Assembly (NCBI GenBank): GCA_963693285.1
Contig: OY848918.1
Location: 16,666,785 to 16,730,784, forward strand
Source of the DNA: Xestospongia muta
Taxonomy: Eukaryota > Porifera > Demospongiae > Haplosclerida > Petrosiidae
Direction of reading: 5' to 3'
Length of the DNA stretch: 64,000 nucleotides
Made by a program: the position numbers and the translations under genes. A model generated the notes under the pieces. That model was not told the origin of the DNA, searched no databases, and worked only from the letters and a program-made list of their open reading frames with translations. Below, one piece after another: positions 40,201 through 49,759 of the stretch; position 1 is the stretch's first letter, and each line of letters begins with the position of its first letter.

Positions 40201-43200
40201 AATTGCTTCTACAAAAATTTCTGTTTCATCTTGGAGGGTTGTTTCTTGCTGCAAGTCAACTGGAGATCAGGAATGAGTGTCAGCAGTACAGAGAGTTTTC
40301 CCAGGCACATGAACAATGGAGTAATGAAATATCATCATTCTGAGGCGAAAACAGAGTATCAGAGGGGGTACACTATCAAGATTCTTGGTACTCAGTAGAG
40401 GAACTAATGGTTTATGGTCCGTCTCAATCAAAAATTTCCTTCCAAGTACATATTCTGAAAACTTGTTGTAAGCCCATATTGTAGCAAGAGCTTCTTTCTC
40501 TATCTGTGCGTATCTCTTTTCTGTATCAGACATAGATGGAGATGCATACGCTATAGGTTTCCAGGTGTCAGTTGTGACATCCTTTTGACGAATAACAGCA
40601 CCTAAGCCAAAAGAGAAGGTGTCTGCTGAAATTTTGGTCAGGGCAACTGGATTGTACAAAACTAGTATTAAAGGTTTTACCAGTTCTTCCTTGATGGCTT
40701 GGAAAGAATCCTCTTGGTTTGGGCCCCAAATCCAGGAGTTTCTCTTACTGACTAAATCCCTAAGAGGTTGAGTTAACTTTGTGATCTTATGTGTGAACTT
40801 GGCCAACTGGTTGATCGTGCCCATGAAATGTCATAATTCGAAGATATTTGTTGGGGCTTGCGTTTTGATGATAGGGGCTATGTTCTCGGGATCAGGTCTC
40901 ATGCCATCTCTGTCTATTAGTTGACCAAGAAATTTAACATTTCTTCTGCAAAAAATGCACTTCACTGGGTTCAGCATTACTCCTGCATTCTCCAGTCTTC
41001 ACAAAACTGCATACAATCTGGTATCATGTTCTCTTTGATCTTAACCAAATATCAATATGGCATCAATTGACCAGAGCACACCCTCCAACCGACAGAGAAT
41101 ATTTGACATTCGCTTCTGAAAGTGTTCTGGTGCACTACAAATTCCAAAGGGAAGTTTATTGAAACAATAACAGCAAAACGGTGTGATAAATGTGGTTAGC
41201 AAATGAGATTCTGTATCAAGGGTAATTTGCAAAAAGCCACTATTAGTGTCCACCCTACTAAAGACAGCTGCTCCTGTTAACTAGCCTAACCTCTCGTCAA
41301 CCATGGGGAAGGGGTGGAGCTCTTTAATAACACTTTCATTTAACTGTTTTAAATGTACACATATCCGCACCTGTTCTGTCTTCTTTGGTACAACAACTAT
41401 TCCAGCACACCAAGATGCGGCTTCATTAATCTTTGAGATCACTTTCAGCGATTCCATTCGATTAAGTTCTTCTTTGACTTTTGTTCGTAGTGGGAGGGGA
41501 ACTCATCGAGGGGTGTAAAGTGCAAATGGTTTTGAACTTGGGTTCAATTGAATCTGATAAGGATCACCCAAATTACCTAAGCCTATAAAAAGGCAAGAGA
41601 AAATCTTTTTGACTTCTGAGCGACTTATAGTTTCATCAATCCTTGACACCAAATGTAATGCTTGAATTGTGAGCAATCCAAGTAGATTGTTCCCTAATCC
41701 TTTGACCACATACACTGTCTGTAAGGATGTCTGGTCACTGTGCAATAAAGTACCTCCAAATTCTCCCTGTTAATTGGTCTGAGTTCGACTTGAGGTAATG
41801 ATCTGAATACACTTTTGGAAATTGGGGTAACTTCTGCTCCCATGTCCAGTTTGAAGGAAAGGAGTCTGCCCAATAACTGAATAGTACTGAACCAGACATT
41901 TTCTGTGTCTGCACCAACTGCTCCTAAGAAGGCAGTCTCAAATAGGGTTTGTAGTTTGGTTGTGTCAACTTCTGACACTGATTTGGATAGACATTGAGAA
42001 GCAAAGTGGCACTTTTTTGCATTTGTGACATGTAGCCAAATTAGCTGGGCAATCTCTCCTTTGGTGATGGTCTCGTCCACATATAGTACATTTAGCAATT
42101 TGTTGCAAGTCTCTATGATTAGTATGTCTGGGATGCCTGTTCTTTCCATTCAGTAGTCTTGATATAGATCTGACATTGTCCAAATCACTAACATTTGGGT
42201 CAGTTCGGAGAATGTATCTGTGTTCCCCAACTGCTTCTATCTGCCAAATATTTTTTTTCGCTTTTTCGAAGGTTAACGAGGGGTCCATCTGGAGACGTTC
42301 TGAAAGGGCAGTGTCTCAAATGCCTACCACGAGTCTGTCCCGAATTAATTCCTCTTTAGTGCCACAAATTCACAGTGTTCAGCCAGGCTATACACCATTG
42401 CTACATATTGTTCACAGGACTCACCCTCCTTCTGGTTTCATTAATTAAAACGAGCTCCTTCGAAAATTACGTTGTGTCAAACTTTAAAAAGAAATCAAAG
42501 TGTTTAGAACTGACGGATAGCTTTTCCTCCTTTTCATTTACATTTGTCGATGCAAGAATGTCTTCTGATTCGCTCCTTAGACAGTACAACAGTGTGCTCA
42601 CCTGACATTTCTCACTTTCTGTGGATAGGCCCAAGGCTATTCTAAACTGTTCAAAACATCGGCGCCAGCGTGGCCATTCATCTGGTGTTTTGAAGTTGAA
42701 GGGTTCTGGTGGCTGTAGCTTAACACTAGCCATATTCCTGACACCATGTATTATAACAAATCTTTTGTCTAAATCAAGTCACACAACAAGCAAAAAGTGA
42801 TGATAAATATAGATCGATAACACGTACCTTTTTTATAACTACGCATGCTCAGATAACCACAATACATTATATAATATAAACAATTACACTACATTATTAA
42901 CCCTGGACAAGGAGATTTGAAGTTAGTACACTTTATGCAGTATACTGCCACAAAATATGCAATACTTAAAGTTATACAGTGTATGTGAATGATTTGGACA
43001 ATGTTAAAGTTAAGATATTTCTTTGTTAGCTCTTAAGACAGTGTTGTTGTATATACAGGAAACCTTTTGAGAAGGAATAATTTTGCAAATTTTGCAAATC
43101 TAAAGGATTTTGGTCAAATCCCAGTTATTATATAAATATGGCATGTGTATAGCAATTCATTTTGATGACTGAAATACCAATGAAAGTTTTGGCAAATGAA

Positions 43201-45261
43201 GAACATTTTATCAAACTCACCATTTCATATATGTTACCACAATCTCTCTAATGCTACAATTATTGTGTATGCTAATTTTAGTGACTACTATAATAATATG
43301 TAAATGTTTAAAATTGCAGTGTAACACATTTACTAAATTGAATTATGGATGTCTATAATATGGCTGATATTATTTTTCTAGTAATAAATTTACTAAATTA
43401 GTAGAAACAACTAATAGTACACTTAATTAAGATATGAACCTAACATGACATGGAACACATATGACTTCACTTTATACACTATATTATTAAATATAGACCA
43501 CAAAACATTTTAATACAGTATAATCATAAATATCTGAGAAGTAAAATTTTCAGTTCATTTGTTGAATTTAATGCAATTGTTAAATTAATTCACAAAACAA
43601 ATCTATTATGTTAGTGACTTTGCTGACTATACTGTTTATGAGTGTATAAAACATAAAATTTATAATATTGTTTCTCAAATTAAATGTTGGAATATAACAA
43701 ACCTAAGGGCACTCTATAAAATAGATCATACGTAGCTATCCATGATATAATCATAATCAATAGGGCTGTTTACAGTAGGAGTTTTTAATAAGCTTCTAAC
43801 CTCTTGGTGGTCAAGTTAGCTTAAGTGTAAACTTGTTGTAACTAGTTACAAATTGTTTTGTAACCTGTTAGTTCAAACCTACTTCAGAGTAGGTTTGGAA
43901 TAGGTTTGTAAGGTGATAATGGCAGTGTAAACAGAAAATGTGTTTGAAACAAGTTACACTGTTACAGTAATCACTTTAATTATAATAAACAGATCTCTTT
44001 AAATTACATGGTACATATAAAATGGCTACTACACGAGTGATAGTGAAATAAGTGCATTTCTGGTTGCTTGGAGTGATTCTAAAATACAAGAGGAACTGGA
44101 TGAGCAATCCCAACCAACTTATAACCTGCAATAATTGGAGAATGGCTAAGCCATGTATAGGTGCAAGCTATTCATAGGAACGGCTGCCTTATTGAACATA
44201 TTTGGACGTTTGGCTTTTATATTAGCTGTTTTGAGTTAAAATAAATGCCTTTGCAAAGTTGAGATGTGAGACTTCATTGTCCGAAGTATAATTAATTTTT
44301 TCTTCCAAACAGGTTTAAGTTAGAATGTTTGAAATGTAAACACACTTTAACAACTTACAAGCTGGTTTGAACAAAGCAAGTTATAAACTAGCTTGAAAAT
44401 GCAATTTATGTAGTGTAAATAAGCTTAATGCTTCTGATATATTTCGACATTTATCAGAGCTTTATCAGCATTCTGGTAGATTGTAAATATATGAGGCAGT
44501 GAGTGAATAAATGTGTGAGTGAAATAAAATCATAAAATGAATCCAGAAAAATGCATTTGATAAATGCCACATTAAAAGCAAAATCATATAAATGATGTCT
44601 TCAAAAGATGTGTTATATGATAGATATGGACTGACTCTGTTAAAATTATTCACTAACATTGTTATTAGATCAACAAATGTACACATCATGTCAGTAATAT
44701 TAACACTTTATTATTATCAGGAGATGACAGAGAAAAGGAAACAAACTCCTACACTATTGATTAAAATTACACAAGAATTTGTCATAGTAAATTTAGACCA
44801 TCCCATATAGCTCAACCAACATCACACTATAATGATGATACAGTGTGTAATGATGTGATAATTATTGGATATTAGACTTATTTATAAAAACATACTGTAT
44901 ATGAAAAATAGACTTTACTGTTGAGATATATACTTAAATATTGAGAGCTAGTAACTTACATTGTATACATCACGATAGTTTACAACAGCACCTTGTTTAA
45001 TAGTAGATTTGACTTTTTCAATGTTTCCACTATTAGCTGCCCAGAGCAGTTGTTCATTCTATTATAAAGACAACATGTATCATGTAGTGTAGTATAGTGA
45101 GTATACAGATCAGCCCTTATAACTAAAAGACCATATTTTAGAAAGATATTCTGTCTATACAATAACACTGATATGTGAGTTTAGTTAGTATCACAGTGAT
45201 ATATAGGGATAATGACATAGTAATAGAAAGATTATAGACTTACTAGTTCTTTCTGAGACAT
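21879..45261 (-). CDS. Ankyrin-Roc-COR-Death domain protein (DAPK-like without kinase), seven exons
   Basis: Exons on the minus strand: 45244-45261, 44960-45058, 36468-36563, 27418-27516, 25643-25826, 22673-24763 and 21879-22222. All borders are GT/AG, all phases agree, and the 2931 bp spliced length is divisible by three, giving 976 residues. Residues 7-150 form ankyrin repeats. A Roc-type GTPase follows: P-loop 'GAPGTGKSS' at 191-199, 'DSGGQ' at 346-350 (G3) and 'TFFDK' near 440 (G4-like). The COR region starts near 514 ('[12 protein letters not shown]') and ends with a cysteine cluster at 809-832. The Death domain covers 863-976. By homology it would be a cytoplasmic GTP-regulated adaptor in death or innate signalling (inference). 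Introns of 8-9 kb hold a Gypsy element, a Mutator-like element and a tandem array. More single-repeat ankyrin exons could be missed, because all ankyrin junctions are phase 0. Confidence 0.9.
22673..24763 (-). CDS. Exon 6: Roc GTPase and COR
   Basis: A single 2091-bp exon holds the whole Roc-COR region, an intron-poor core in an otherwise split gene. A serine/aspartate-rich stretch of about 28 residues ('[14 protein letters not shown]') lies within about 150 residues between P-loop and 'DSGGQ', where Ras-like domains have about 40. The C-terminal part has '[16 protein letters not shown]' then 'VTCCRD'. These cysteines and the histidine are kept in the paralogue at 62322-64000 ('FYCPMCASFPRHLCRP', 'ITCCRD'), suggesting a structural zinc site. 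Confidence 0.9.
25643..25826 (-). CDS. Exon 5: last ankyrin repeats and linker
   Basis: The acceptor 'ttacatag' precedes GAT. The exon encodes '[19 protein letters not shown]' '[16 protein letters not shown]', then a half repeat and the linker '[12 protein letters not shown]'. It ends in phase 1 (G|gtaatg), completing Asp with exon 6 to give 'AKKDYSKLL'. Confidence 0.9.
25827..27417. other. Intron 4, nothing recognised
   Basis: AT-rich intron between exons 4 and 5. I looked for a further ankyrin exon and found none with both borders. Confidence 0.45.
27418..27516 (-). CDS. Exon 4: one ankyrin repeat
   Basis: A 99-bp phase-0 exon encoding exactly 33 residues, '[20 protein letters not shown]' through '[13 protein letters not shown]', between 'ttacgtag' and 'gtaagta'. 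One exon equals one repeat. Confidence 0.9.
28380..29520. repeat. Tandem array, about 72-bp unit, with 582-bp higher-order repeat
   Basis: About twelve imperfect units share 'agggttgagtagttgtgttc', then 'gaggtaaagaatgaac', then 'ttttgattcc', then 'atggccagacttcctt'. Unit starts near 28594, 28685, 28758, 28830, 28962, 29036, 29138, 29267, 29340 and 29412 give spacings of mostly 72-74 bp with longer units between. The triplet at 28685-28830 recurs at 29267-29412, 582 bp later, in the same order with the same variants. On the minus strand the 72-bp unit stays open as 24-residue repeats ('[20 protein letters not shown]'). The array lies inside an intron of the ankyrin-Roc-COR-Death gene. Confidence 0.9.
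29909..30935. repeat. Dispersed repeat split by an insertion (second copy 34753-34925)
   Basis: 29909-29972 and 30834-30935 together align with 34753-34925 ('aaccgattata', 'ctattaaac', 'aatgaccttttt', 'actgaaagaactaggcaga', 'gaagcttcgttcagat'). The roughly 860 bp between them is extra DNA. It ends in a hairpin 'cctcg..ttgcgc-ccac-gcgcaa..cgagg' at about 30800-30831, next to a short (AC)n run, which suggests a separate inserted element. Confidence 0.65.
30404..30710 (-). CDS. Possible two-exon gene fragment, coiled coil, unrecognised
   Basis: On the minus strand an exon ending at about 30594 reads '[20 protein letters not shown]' and '[18 protein letters not shown]'. It stops at donor 'gtaaggt'. 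After an intron of about 60 bp the acceptor 'gttgtag' opens '[20 protein letters not shown]' and '[20 protein letters not shown]' with a stop near 30404. The phase-0 junction and compositional continuity support real or recently real coding. No start codon is visible. It lies inside the insertion that splits the repeat at 29909-30935, so it may belong to a mobile element. Confidence 0.35.
31110..32142. other. Intronic, nothing recognised
   Basis: AT-rich DNA within the intron between exons 3 and 4 of the ankyrin-Roc-COR-Death gene. A short open frame at 31651-31866 has no recognisable feature. Confidence 0.4.
32143..34734 (+). mobile_element. Mutator-like (MULE/ZSWIM-type) transposon with terminal inverted repeats
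   Basis: The left end at 32143 starts 'GCTATTGGTCCG' and continues 'tcaaaccaaactacgcctca'. The right end, as reverse complement from 34734, starts 'GCTATTGGTCCG' and continues 'gcaatcaaaaccacgcctca'. The 12 outer bases are identical and similarity extends about 45 bp. The interior is a broken plus-strand transposase gene. I could not find a clean 8-10 bp target duplication, so the exact ends may be a few bases off. It inserted into an intron of the ankyrin-Roc-COR-Death gene. Confidence 0.8.
32203..34600 (+). pseudogene. MULE-type transposase with SWIM and PHD fingers, degenerate
   Basis: Reads plus strand with several frameshifts and stops. N-terminal FAR1/ZSWIM3-like part: '[20 protein letters not shown]' near 32300 and '[13 protein letters not shown]' near 32596. 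Middle: '[16 protein letters not shown]'-like region near 32760 and the transposase core '[20 protein letters not shown]' near 33064. SWIM finger '[17 protein letters not shown]' (CxC...CxH) near 33295-33345. Tail: 'LKKRGRPKG' with 'VVGLPRK' near 34020-34080, then a PHD-like finger near 34435-34590 ('[20 protein letters not shown]'), in which several cysteines are replaced. It is inactive as read. Confidence 0.8.
34753..34925. repeat. Dispersed repeat, uninterrupted copy (partner 29909-30935)
   Basis: Contiguous copy of the repeat described at 29909-30935, lying directly outside the right end of the Mutator-like element. Confidence 0.65.
34930..36467. other. Intronic, nothing recognised
   Basis: AT-rich intron DNA between the Mutator-like insertion and exon 3. 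No domain or strong repeat was seen. The short open frame at 35360-35557 looks accidental. Confidence 0.4.
36468..36563 (-). CDS. Exon 3: one ankyrin repeat
   Basis: A 96-bp phase-0 exon encoding '[20 protein letters not shown]' and '[12 protein letters not shown]' between 'ccttttag' and 'gttagt'. It is one codon shorter than exon 4. Confidence 0.9.
36564..38039. other. Intronic, nothing recognised
   Basis: Left part of the intron between exons 2 and 3, AT-rich, with no recognisable coding or repeat. Confidence 0.4.
38040..38600. repeat. Duplicated intron segment (partner about 10120-11330)
   Basis: Collinear with the intron DNA between the ankyrin exons at 9.0 and 12.2 kb. Shared blocks are listed there. 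It is shorter here because of internal deletions. Confidence 0.75.
38828..38969 (-). repeat. 3' LTR of the Gypsy element
   Basis: In element orientation it begins 'TGTAGTGTGATTG' at 38969 and ends '..CATACA' at 38828 (TG...CA ends). It is a direct repeat of 42747-42893; the first 95 bases match at about 88 percent by eye. Confidence 0.8.
39040..42733 (-). pseudogene. Gypsy gag-pol remnant
   Basis: From 5' to 3' on the minus strand: gag start at 42733 ('[14 protein letters not shown]'); a CCHC-type zinc knuckle near 42055-42110 ('[14 protein letters not shown]'); aspartic protease near 41830 with 'DMGAEVT', where the canonical second residue T or S is M; reverse transcriptase about 41041-41500, with the catalytic box altered to 'SIDAILIFG' near 41050; RNase H about 40267-40824 ('TDHKPL'); and integrase about 39040-39867 with its zinc-binding end ('CPICSK'), 'DYFSLFPE' and '[16 protein letters not shown]'. 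Domains are in different frames and separated by stops, so it is inactive. Confidence 0.85.
42747..42893 (-). repeat. 5' LTR of the Gypsy element
   Basis: In element orientation it begins 'TGTAGTGTAATTG' at 42893 and ends '..TATAATACA' at 42747, followed directly by the primer-binding site. Confidence 0.8.
42894..44959. other. Intronic, possible degraded MITE at about 43755-44430
   Basis: Rest of the intron between exons 2 and 3. From about 43755 ('gggctgtttacagta') to 44430 ('tagtgtaaataagctta') the ends are weakly inverted. The interior (44040-44200, plus strand) has a broken frame '[20 protein letters not shown]' resembling the Myb/SANT-like domain encoded by PIF/Harbinger transposons. 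This could be a Harbinger-derived relic; the evidence is thin. Confidence 0.25.
44960..45058 (-). CDS. Exon 2: N-terminal ankyrin repeat
   Basis: A 99-bp phase-0 exon between 'tataatag' and 'gtaagt', encoding '[20 protein letters not shown]' and '[13 protein letters not shown]'. It is a capping-type repeat with LLWAA in place of PLHxA. Confidence 0.88.
45244..45261 (-). CDS. Exon 1: start codon, six codons
   Basis: ATG at 45261-45259 opens 'MSQKEL' and stops at a consensus donor 'gtaagt'. It joins exon 2 in phase 0 to read '[15 protein letters not shown]'. It is preceded by 'gaaa'. The exon is tiny, so it is supported mainly by its donor and phase. Another start further upstream is possible across the nearby N gap. 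Confidence 0.65.
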
Positions 45262-45480
45262 TTTCAAAGTGTACGGTACTGGTCACTGTTCCTATGTCAG
45301 GTGTCTACAGATAATACAGGAAGTAGGTTACATAGATAGTAATAACTATATACTACATTGCAATGAGGAAACTCTACTAACTAAATCAACTGTAACCTAA
45401 TTATAGTAAGATAGAATATACTGTCTGTCTACTAACTACTACTATATGTAATAGATATATACTCACACTATGTATGTACT

Positions 45481-45680
45481 NNNNNNNNNNNNNNNNNNNN
45501 NNNNNNNNNNNNNNNNNNNNNNNNNNNNNNNNNNNNNNNNNNNNNNNNNNNNNNNNNNNNNNNNNNNNNNNNNNNNNNNNNNNNNNNNNNNNNNNNNNNN
45601 NNNNNNNNNNNNNNNNNNNNNNNNNNNNNNNNNNNNNNNNNNNNNNNNNNNNNNNNNNNNNNNNNNNNNNNNNNNNNNNN
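45481..45680. other. Assembly gap (200 N)
   Basis: A run of exactly 200 N about 220 bp upstream of exon 1 of the ankyrin-Roc-COR-Death gene. DNA on its right edge (45681-45720) is repeated at 45930-45973, so the gap probably lies in a tandem repeat that could not be assembled. Confidence 0.95.
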
Positions 45681-45848
45681 GGTGTGGTTTACAAGGACAA
45701 CATTGTCTATTTTCCATACAAGTTAAAGTTTCTCATTGTTTTAGTTGTATTATTATTATATGTAGAGGTAACGATTTCATTCTAGTAAACTGTGTGTTAT
45801 ATTTGTTTGGGTTATGAGATTTCTTGTGTTATTCAATCCATAACTTTG

Positions 45849-45886
<38 letters not shown>

Positions 45887-45973
45887 CATAAAGAGAGAGC
45901 ATCAATTACAAATTGGTCTGACAATATTAGTGGGTGTGGTTTACAAGCACAACAATGTGTATTTTCCATATTA
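45681..45973. repeat. Local tandem duplication beside the gap
   Basis: 'gtgtggtttacaaggacaac' at 45682 recurs as 'gtgtggtttacaagcacaac' at 45934, each followed by 'attttccata'. The spacing is about 252 bp and one unit may lie in the N run. A related motif ('gggtgtggttttcaatcata') occurs near 61072. Confidence 0.7.
45851..45882. repeat. (TC)n microsatellite
   Basis: About 16 TC dinucleotides, followed by 'ccctccataaagagagagc', a short inverted partner. Confidence 0.95.
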
Positions 45974-46671
45974 GGTAATGCAGTATAATTATTATATGTA
46001 CAGGTATTGAATTCATTCTGTTCTACTTTACTCACTGTTTGTCTCTACCATCTTCTAAGATATGTTTTAATTTCATTAATAGCTATTAAAATATTATTAA
46101 CAGACTCATATCACTATCAAATATGGCATTCAATGGAAAATCATACTGAAATAATTCATAGTCTTCTAAATACAAAATGCAATGCATCGTTTTATAAATT
46201 TTAGATTTAACTTTTACAAATATCACAATCATAATATGTTTGGTATCACTTTTACATTGATGTCCACAAAGATCATACAGCTAATACTGACAAAGAGCTA
46301 ACACTTGATTACTCTAATGTTGAAGCATTGACTATAGTATTAACAATAACAGTATGTACTTAGCTAAGCTGATGATTAACCACATTCGTTACTTTGTTAG
46401 TTCATCTATCCACTAGTTCAATCCTTTCTTAGTGTGATAATGAATGAACTGGTTGGCCTACTCCTTTCATGACTACTCTATTTATTTTTAGCTACTAAAA
46501 GCAAATTTGTACATTTCACCTTCTATTCATAATTGAATGTTATTAGTAGTAGTAGTAGTGGTGGAAATGTTAACAGTATTCATTACAATTAGCTACATTG
46601 TCACCTAATGAATATTATTGAAGACTAATTAACAAATCAAGTCATAAAGTTTTATTACACTATCTACATAT

Positions 46672-47893
46672 CCATAAATGTTATATTATTCTCTTCATTA
46701 TCAATCCATTATAGTGTTTTATTAATAACAAGTCACAATCTACTAGTGATACTACTGATACTTTCTGTTCAAGATGGCTGCATAGCAATGTTTTATACAC
46801 AAGCACTTGTTTGAAATTTGCTTACATGTAAGATACCGTTTTCGTATTTATTGGTAGATTTTTATAATCATTTATTAAATGTTTTGTTCATCTTTTTGTC
46901 CATTGTTTCAGTTGTTAACCATTCATTTATTTATTTATCTATTAGGTCCAGTTTAAAGTTAACTCAAAATACATCTCATGACATAATGAAGTACTCAATG
47001 AGACATTATGTATAATGACCTGTTCAATTAGTTATTAATACATACTTAAGTTATGATAAAATGAACTTTTTAAATTTGATTTTAAAATATAAGAACCTAC
47101 ATGTACTTATAGTACAATTATAATATAATTGTACTATAAGTATATGTAAATATATTATATTTACATGTTTATGAAATAAAATAGTAATAAAACAAAGTAT
47201 ACATATTATATGTAACATACATTATAATGAGTAGTGTTCATATTGGAATCATAAGATTGATGTCCTTGATAATTAAGAATTCATCCATACCCTCGGTCTT
47301 TGACAAGTCTATGACAAGATAGAATTTCAGGAACTTTAGGATGTCTTATGATTTGCTTGTCCTGATATGGAAGAGTTAGATCATATAGAGTTGAATAAGA
47401 CAGTTGTTGATATATAGCTGTGTTGTTATGTTTTGTAGCTATGATAATATGAAGGTCTTGTAATTGGTAATGAGATGAATTAAACTATCTATTGTAATTA
47501 TACCATGACTAGATATCATTTACAACAGTAGTTAGTTCAATAACTTTTTTAATGATAACTATAGATACTAGACTAATGTAGATACATATAGAATTGTGTA
47601 TTTTTGTTAATAAACAATCAAAAGACTGTTTACATAGTACATGGACCTTTGTACTGGCTATATCACATCTCAAAATAGATGGGTTTAGTATTTGTAAACT
47701 TAATGGTACACTTGAGTGTACAAGCTGGTTATCTAATTTGTTAACTTGGCATGTTGACTGTGTAAACTAGTTGTAAATAGACTAAATTACAACCTTTATA
47801 TACAAGTATTGTTAATACCACATAAACAATATATGATTGCTTCATTGTTTTAGACAAGTCTTTGGAACAAGTTTATGATAACCTGTAACAAAA
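46672..47893. repeat. Segmental duplication copy 2 (partner 58-2727)
   Basis: Uninterrupted partner of 58-2727. It preserves the empty site of the LINE fragment at about 47345 ('gatgtcttatgatttgcttg'). Confidence 0.85.
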
Positions 47894-48199
47894 ATTATTT
47901 TATTATTTTCAATGTACATATGTAAATATGACTAAATTTTTGATGTTAGTCTCCTGAAAGTAATTCATCTTTAGCAACAAGTAGGAAGGTACACATATGA
48001 GATTCAAAGATTAATTGTTATACATTTCATAAACTTTTATTCAACCGTTAACAGAAAAGTATATCTAACTCTCCTTCAAACTCAATTAGTACGGTATCTG
48101 TTGCTACACTTAATTATGAGTCTCAACATGAAAACTCAAAAATAAGACAAAAATGACCATTGCAAGATGCTGGTTTAAATTAATGAATGCATTTTGTTA

Positions 48200-49758
48200 T
48201 ATAAAATATCTATTTACAGATACCTAATCTCTTTCCAATTCCTATTTTCCGTGAAAGGCTCTGAAACTAACCTTTGTAATGGTCGCTTGGCTGATGATGA
48301 TAGAAAATATGTGGTGAGAGTACTGGTAACAATGCTTTGCTCATAAGTACAAAAACCATCAATGTGCCATTGTTAACTTGTTGCCACTTCCCTCATCAAC
48401 AACCACAAATTTCTGAGGGAAGCTGTGAGTCACATATAACTGTATGTACATGTTATTTGATATGTATAGTACTCCTTCATTCTTTATTCTTCACCTAACT
48501 ATAATAGGAGTCATGGACTCAGTTTATTTACACCAAACGTCAAAATACAAATCGTGGGTAACCATCAACTTCCTCAGTGCCACAGAAACCTAAAAGTGAT
48601 AATAATGAAAAACATGCCTATGCTTCTATTTTTGGAGAGAAGGAAGATGAAGTATCACAAGAAAGAAAATAAATGTTGTTACAACATGAACTTGTAATGC
48701 ATCCAAAGTCTGACTTAACAACATTGATTCACCGTACGTTCCAACCAGGCAACAGCCGATTTTGGATGAAACTATGCTAGTACAGGAAATAATATCAGAG
48801 TATCCTCACCTTTCTAAACCTGTTTATGTAAATAATATATCATAATGTGTGGTTTGTAGTGAGATTATATCTTGAACATAGGTAGGATTTGAGTTGGACC
48901 TAATTATAAAAGTAACTTCATCATATAAAGCATTTTGCTGTGAATGGGACAAGTGGAAATGTGCGATTATCAAGTATGCTACAGCTAGTAAATCTTTACT
49001 AAAGGAGCTACGTCAATATCTTTCTAATTCTTTTGATGGAGATATGTCTAAACTTCCATTACAGACCTAACATAATTATCAATAGAGATGAAAAAACTTT
49101 GCTTGCATTTCATTCCCTAGCATACTTCTTGGCTACAAACTTAAGAAGAAAAGAGAGCAATTTGTGGATTATTGTGTAACACCTTGTGTTCTTATGCAAG
49201 CTCCTGTAAGTGACTTTCTGTAAAAAGTACAAACACTTTAGTGTGTGCTAATGAGTAATAAGTAACCTCATTAACACGATATAAATGATATTTTAAGCTT
49301 GCATATTTCATTTAATTCATACCTAATACACATGGTTTCTACATAGAATTGATATTAGCAATCATATCTAGATGCACTTAATTAGCAATTTAAGACTGAT
49401 GTAACGTTTTACATAATTATTTTTAATATTATACACTGTGGTACCCCAATGACAGAAGTTGTTGACAAAAAAAAACAACCACCCACATATTTTGAGGTTT
49501 GAAAATGGTGATGAGGATATTCCTTCTCAATATTTTATTGTTATTGAACAACACGTAGTTATGGAATGTAGAAACTTCACTAGTGCTCTATATTACCTAA
49601 TATCAACTCATCATATCTTTAAACTTTCATATAATGTGACAGTCAAAGTTGTTTCATTCTTTATACAAAGAAAAATTGCCAATTTCGATGATAAAAGTTT
49701 TAAAAAGTCTCCTGTCCACCTGTCTGTTGAATCTGGTATTGAATGTTATTTGGACTAA
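48200..49758 (+). pseudogene. SAMD3-like protein pseudogene
   Basis: Plus-strand pieces in several frames follow the order of the C-terminal region of vertebrate SAMD3-like proteins: 'NGRLADDDRKYVVRVLVTML' near 48277, 'ESWTQFIYTKRQNTNR' near 48510, 'SDLTTLIHRTFQPG' near 48713, 'VQEIISEYPHLSKPVYVN' near 48781, 'LLAFHSLAYFLA' near 49099, then a 99-codon open stretch at 49459-49758 with 'DIPSQYFIVIEQHVVMECRN' and 'LISTHHIFKLSYNVTVKVVS'. At least one intron-like AG border is retained, but stops and frameshifts break the rest. Such sequences occur in multiple copies in some animal genomes. The family call is from memory of the pattern and needs a profile search. Confidence 0.5.
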
Positions 49759-49759
49759 C

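Larger units (their letters stand above)
38828..42893 (-). mobile_element. Degenerate Ty3/Gypsy LTR retrotransposon
   Basis: The 4066-bp element on the minus strand is bounded by two short direct LTRs (38828-38969 and 42747-42893). Directly inside the 5' LTR (42735-42746, minus strand) is 'TGGTGTCAGGAA', a typical Gypsy-type primer-binding site. Directly inside the 3' LTR lies a purine tract 'AAGAAGGGATA' (38970-38980). Gag and pol frames lie between, broken by stops and frameshifts. No matching 5-bp target duplication is evident ('caaaa' and 'ttatt'), consistent with age or deletion. The LTRs agree well in one half and poorly in the other, so the insertion is old. It sits in the intron between exons 2 and 3 of the ankyrin-Roc-COR-Death gene, on the same strand as the gene. 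Confidence 0.88.

Noticed and set aside
38823..42898. 5-bp target duplication of the Gypsy element
   Set aside because: The flanks 'caaaa' and 'ttatt' do not match; LTR borders may be slightly misplaced or the site has decayed.
45463..45817. Open frames crossing the N gap
   Set aside because: Artefacts of unknown bases translated as X.
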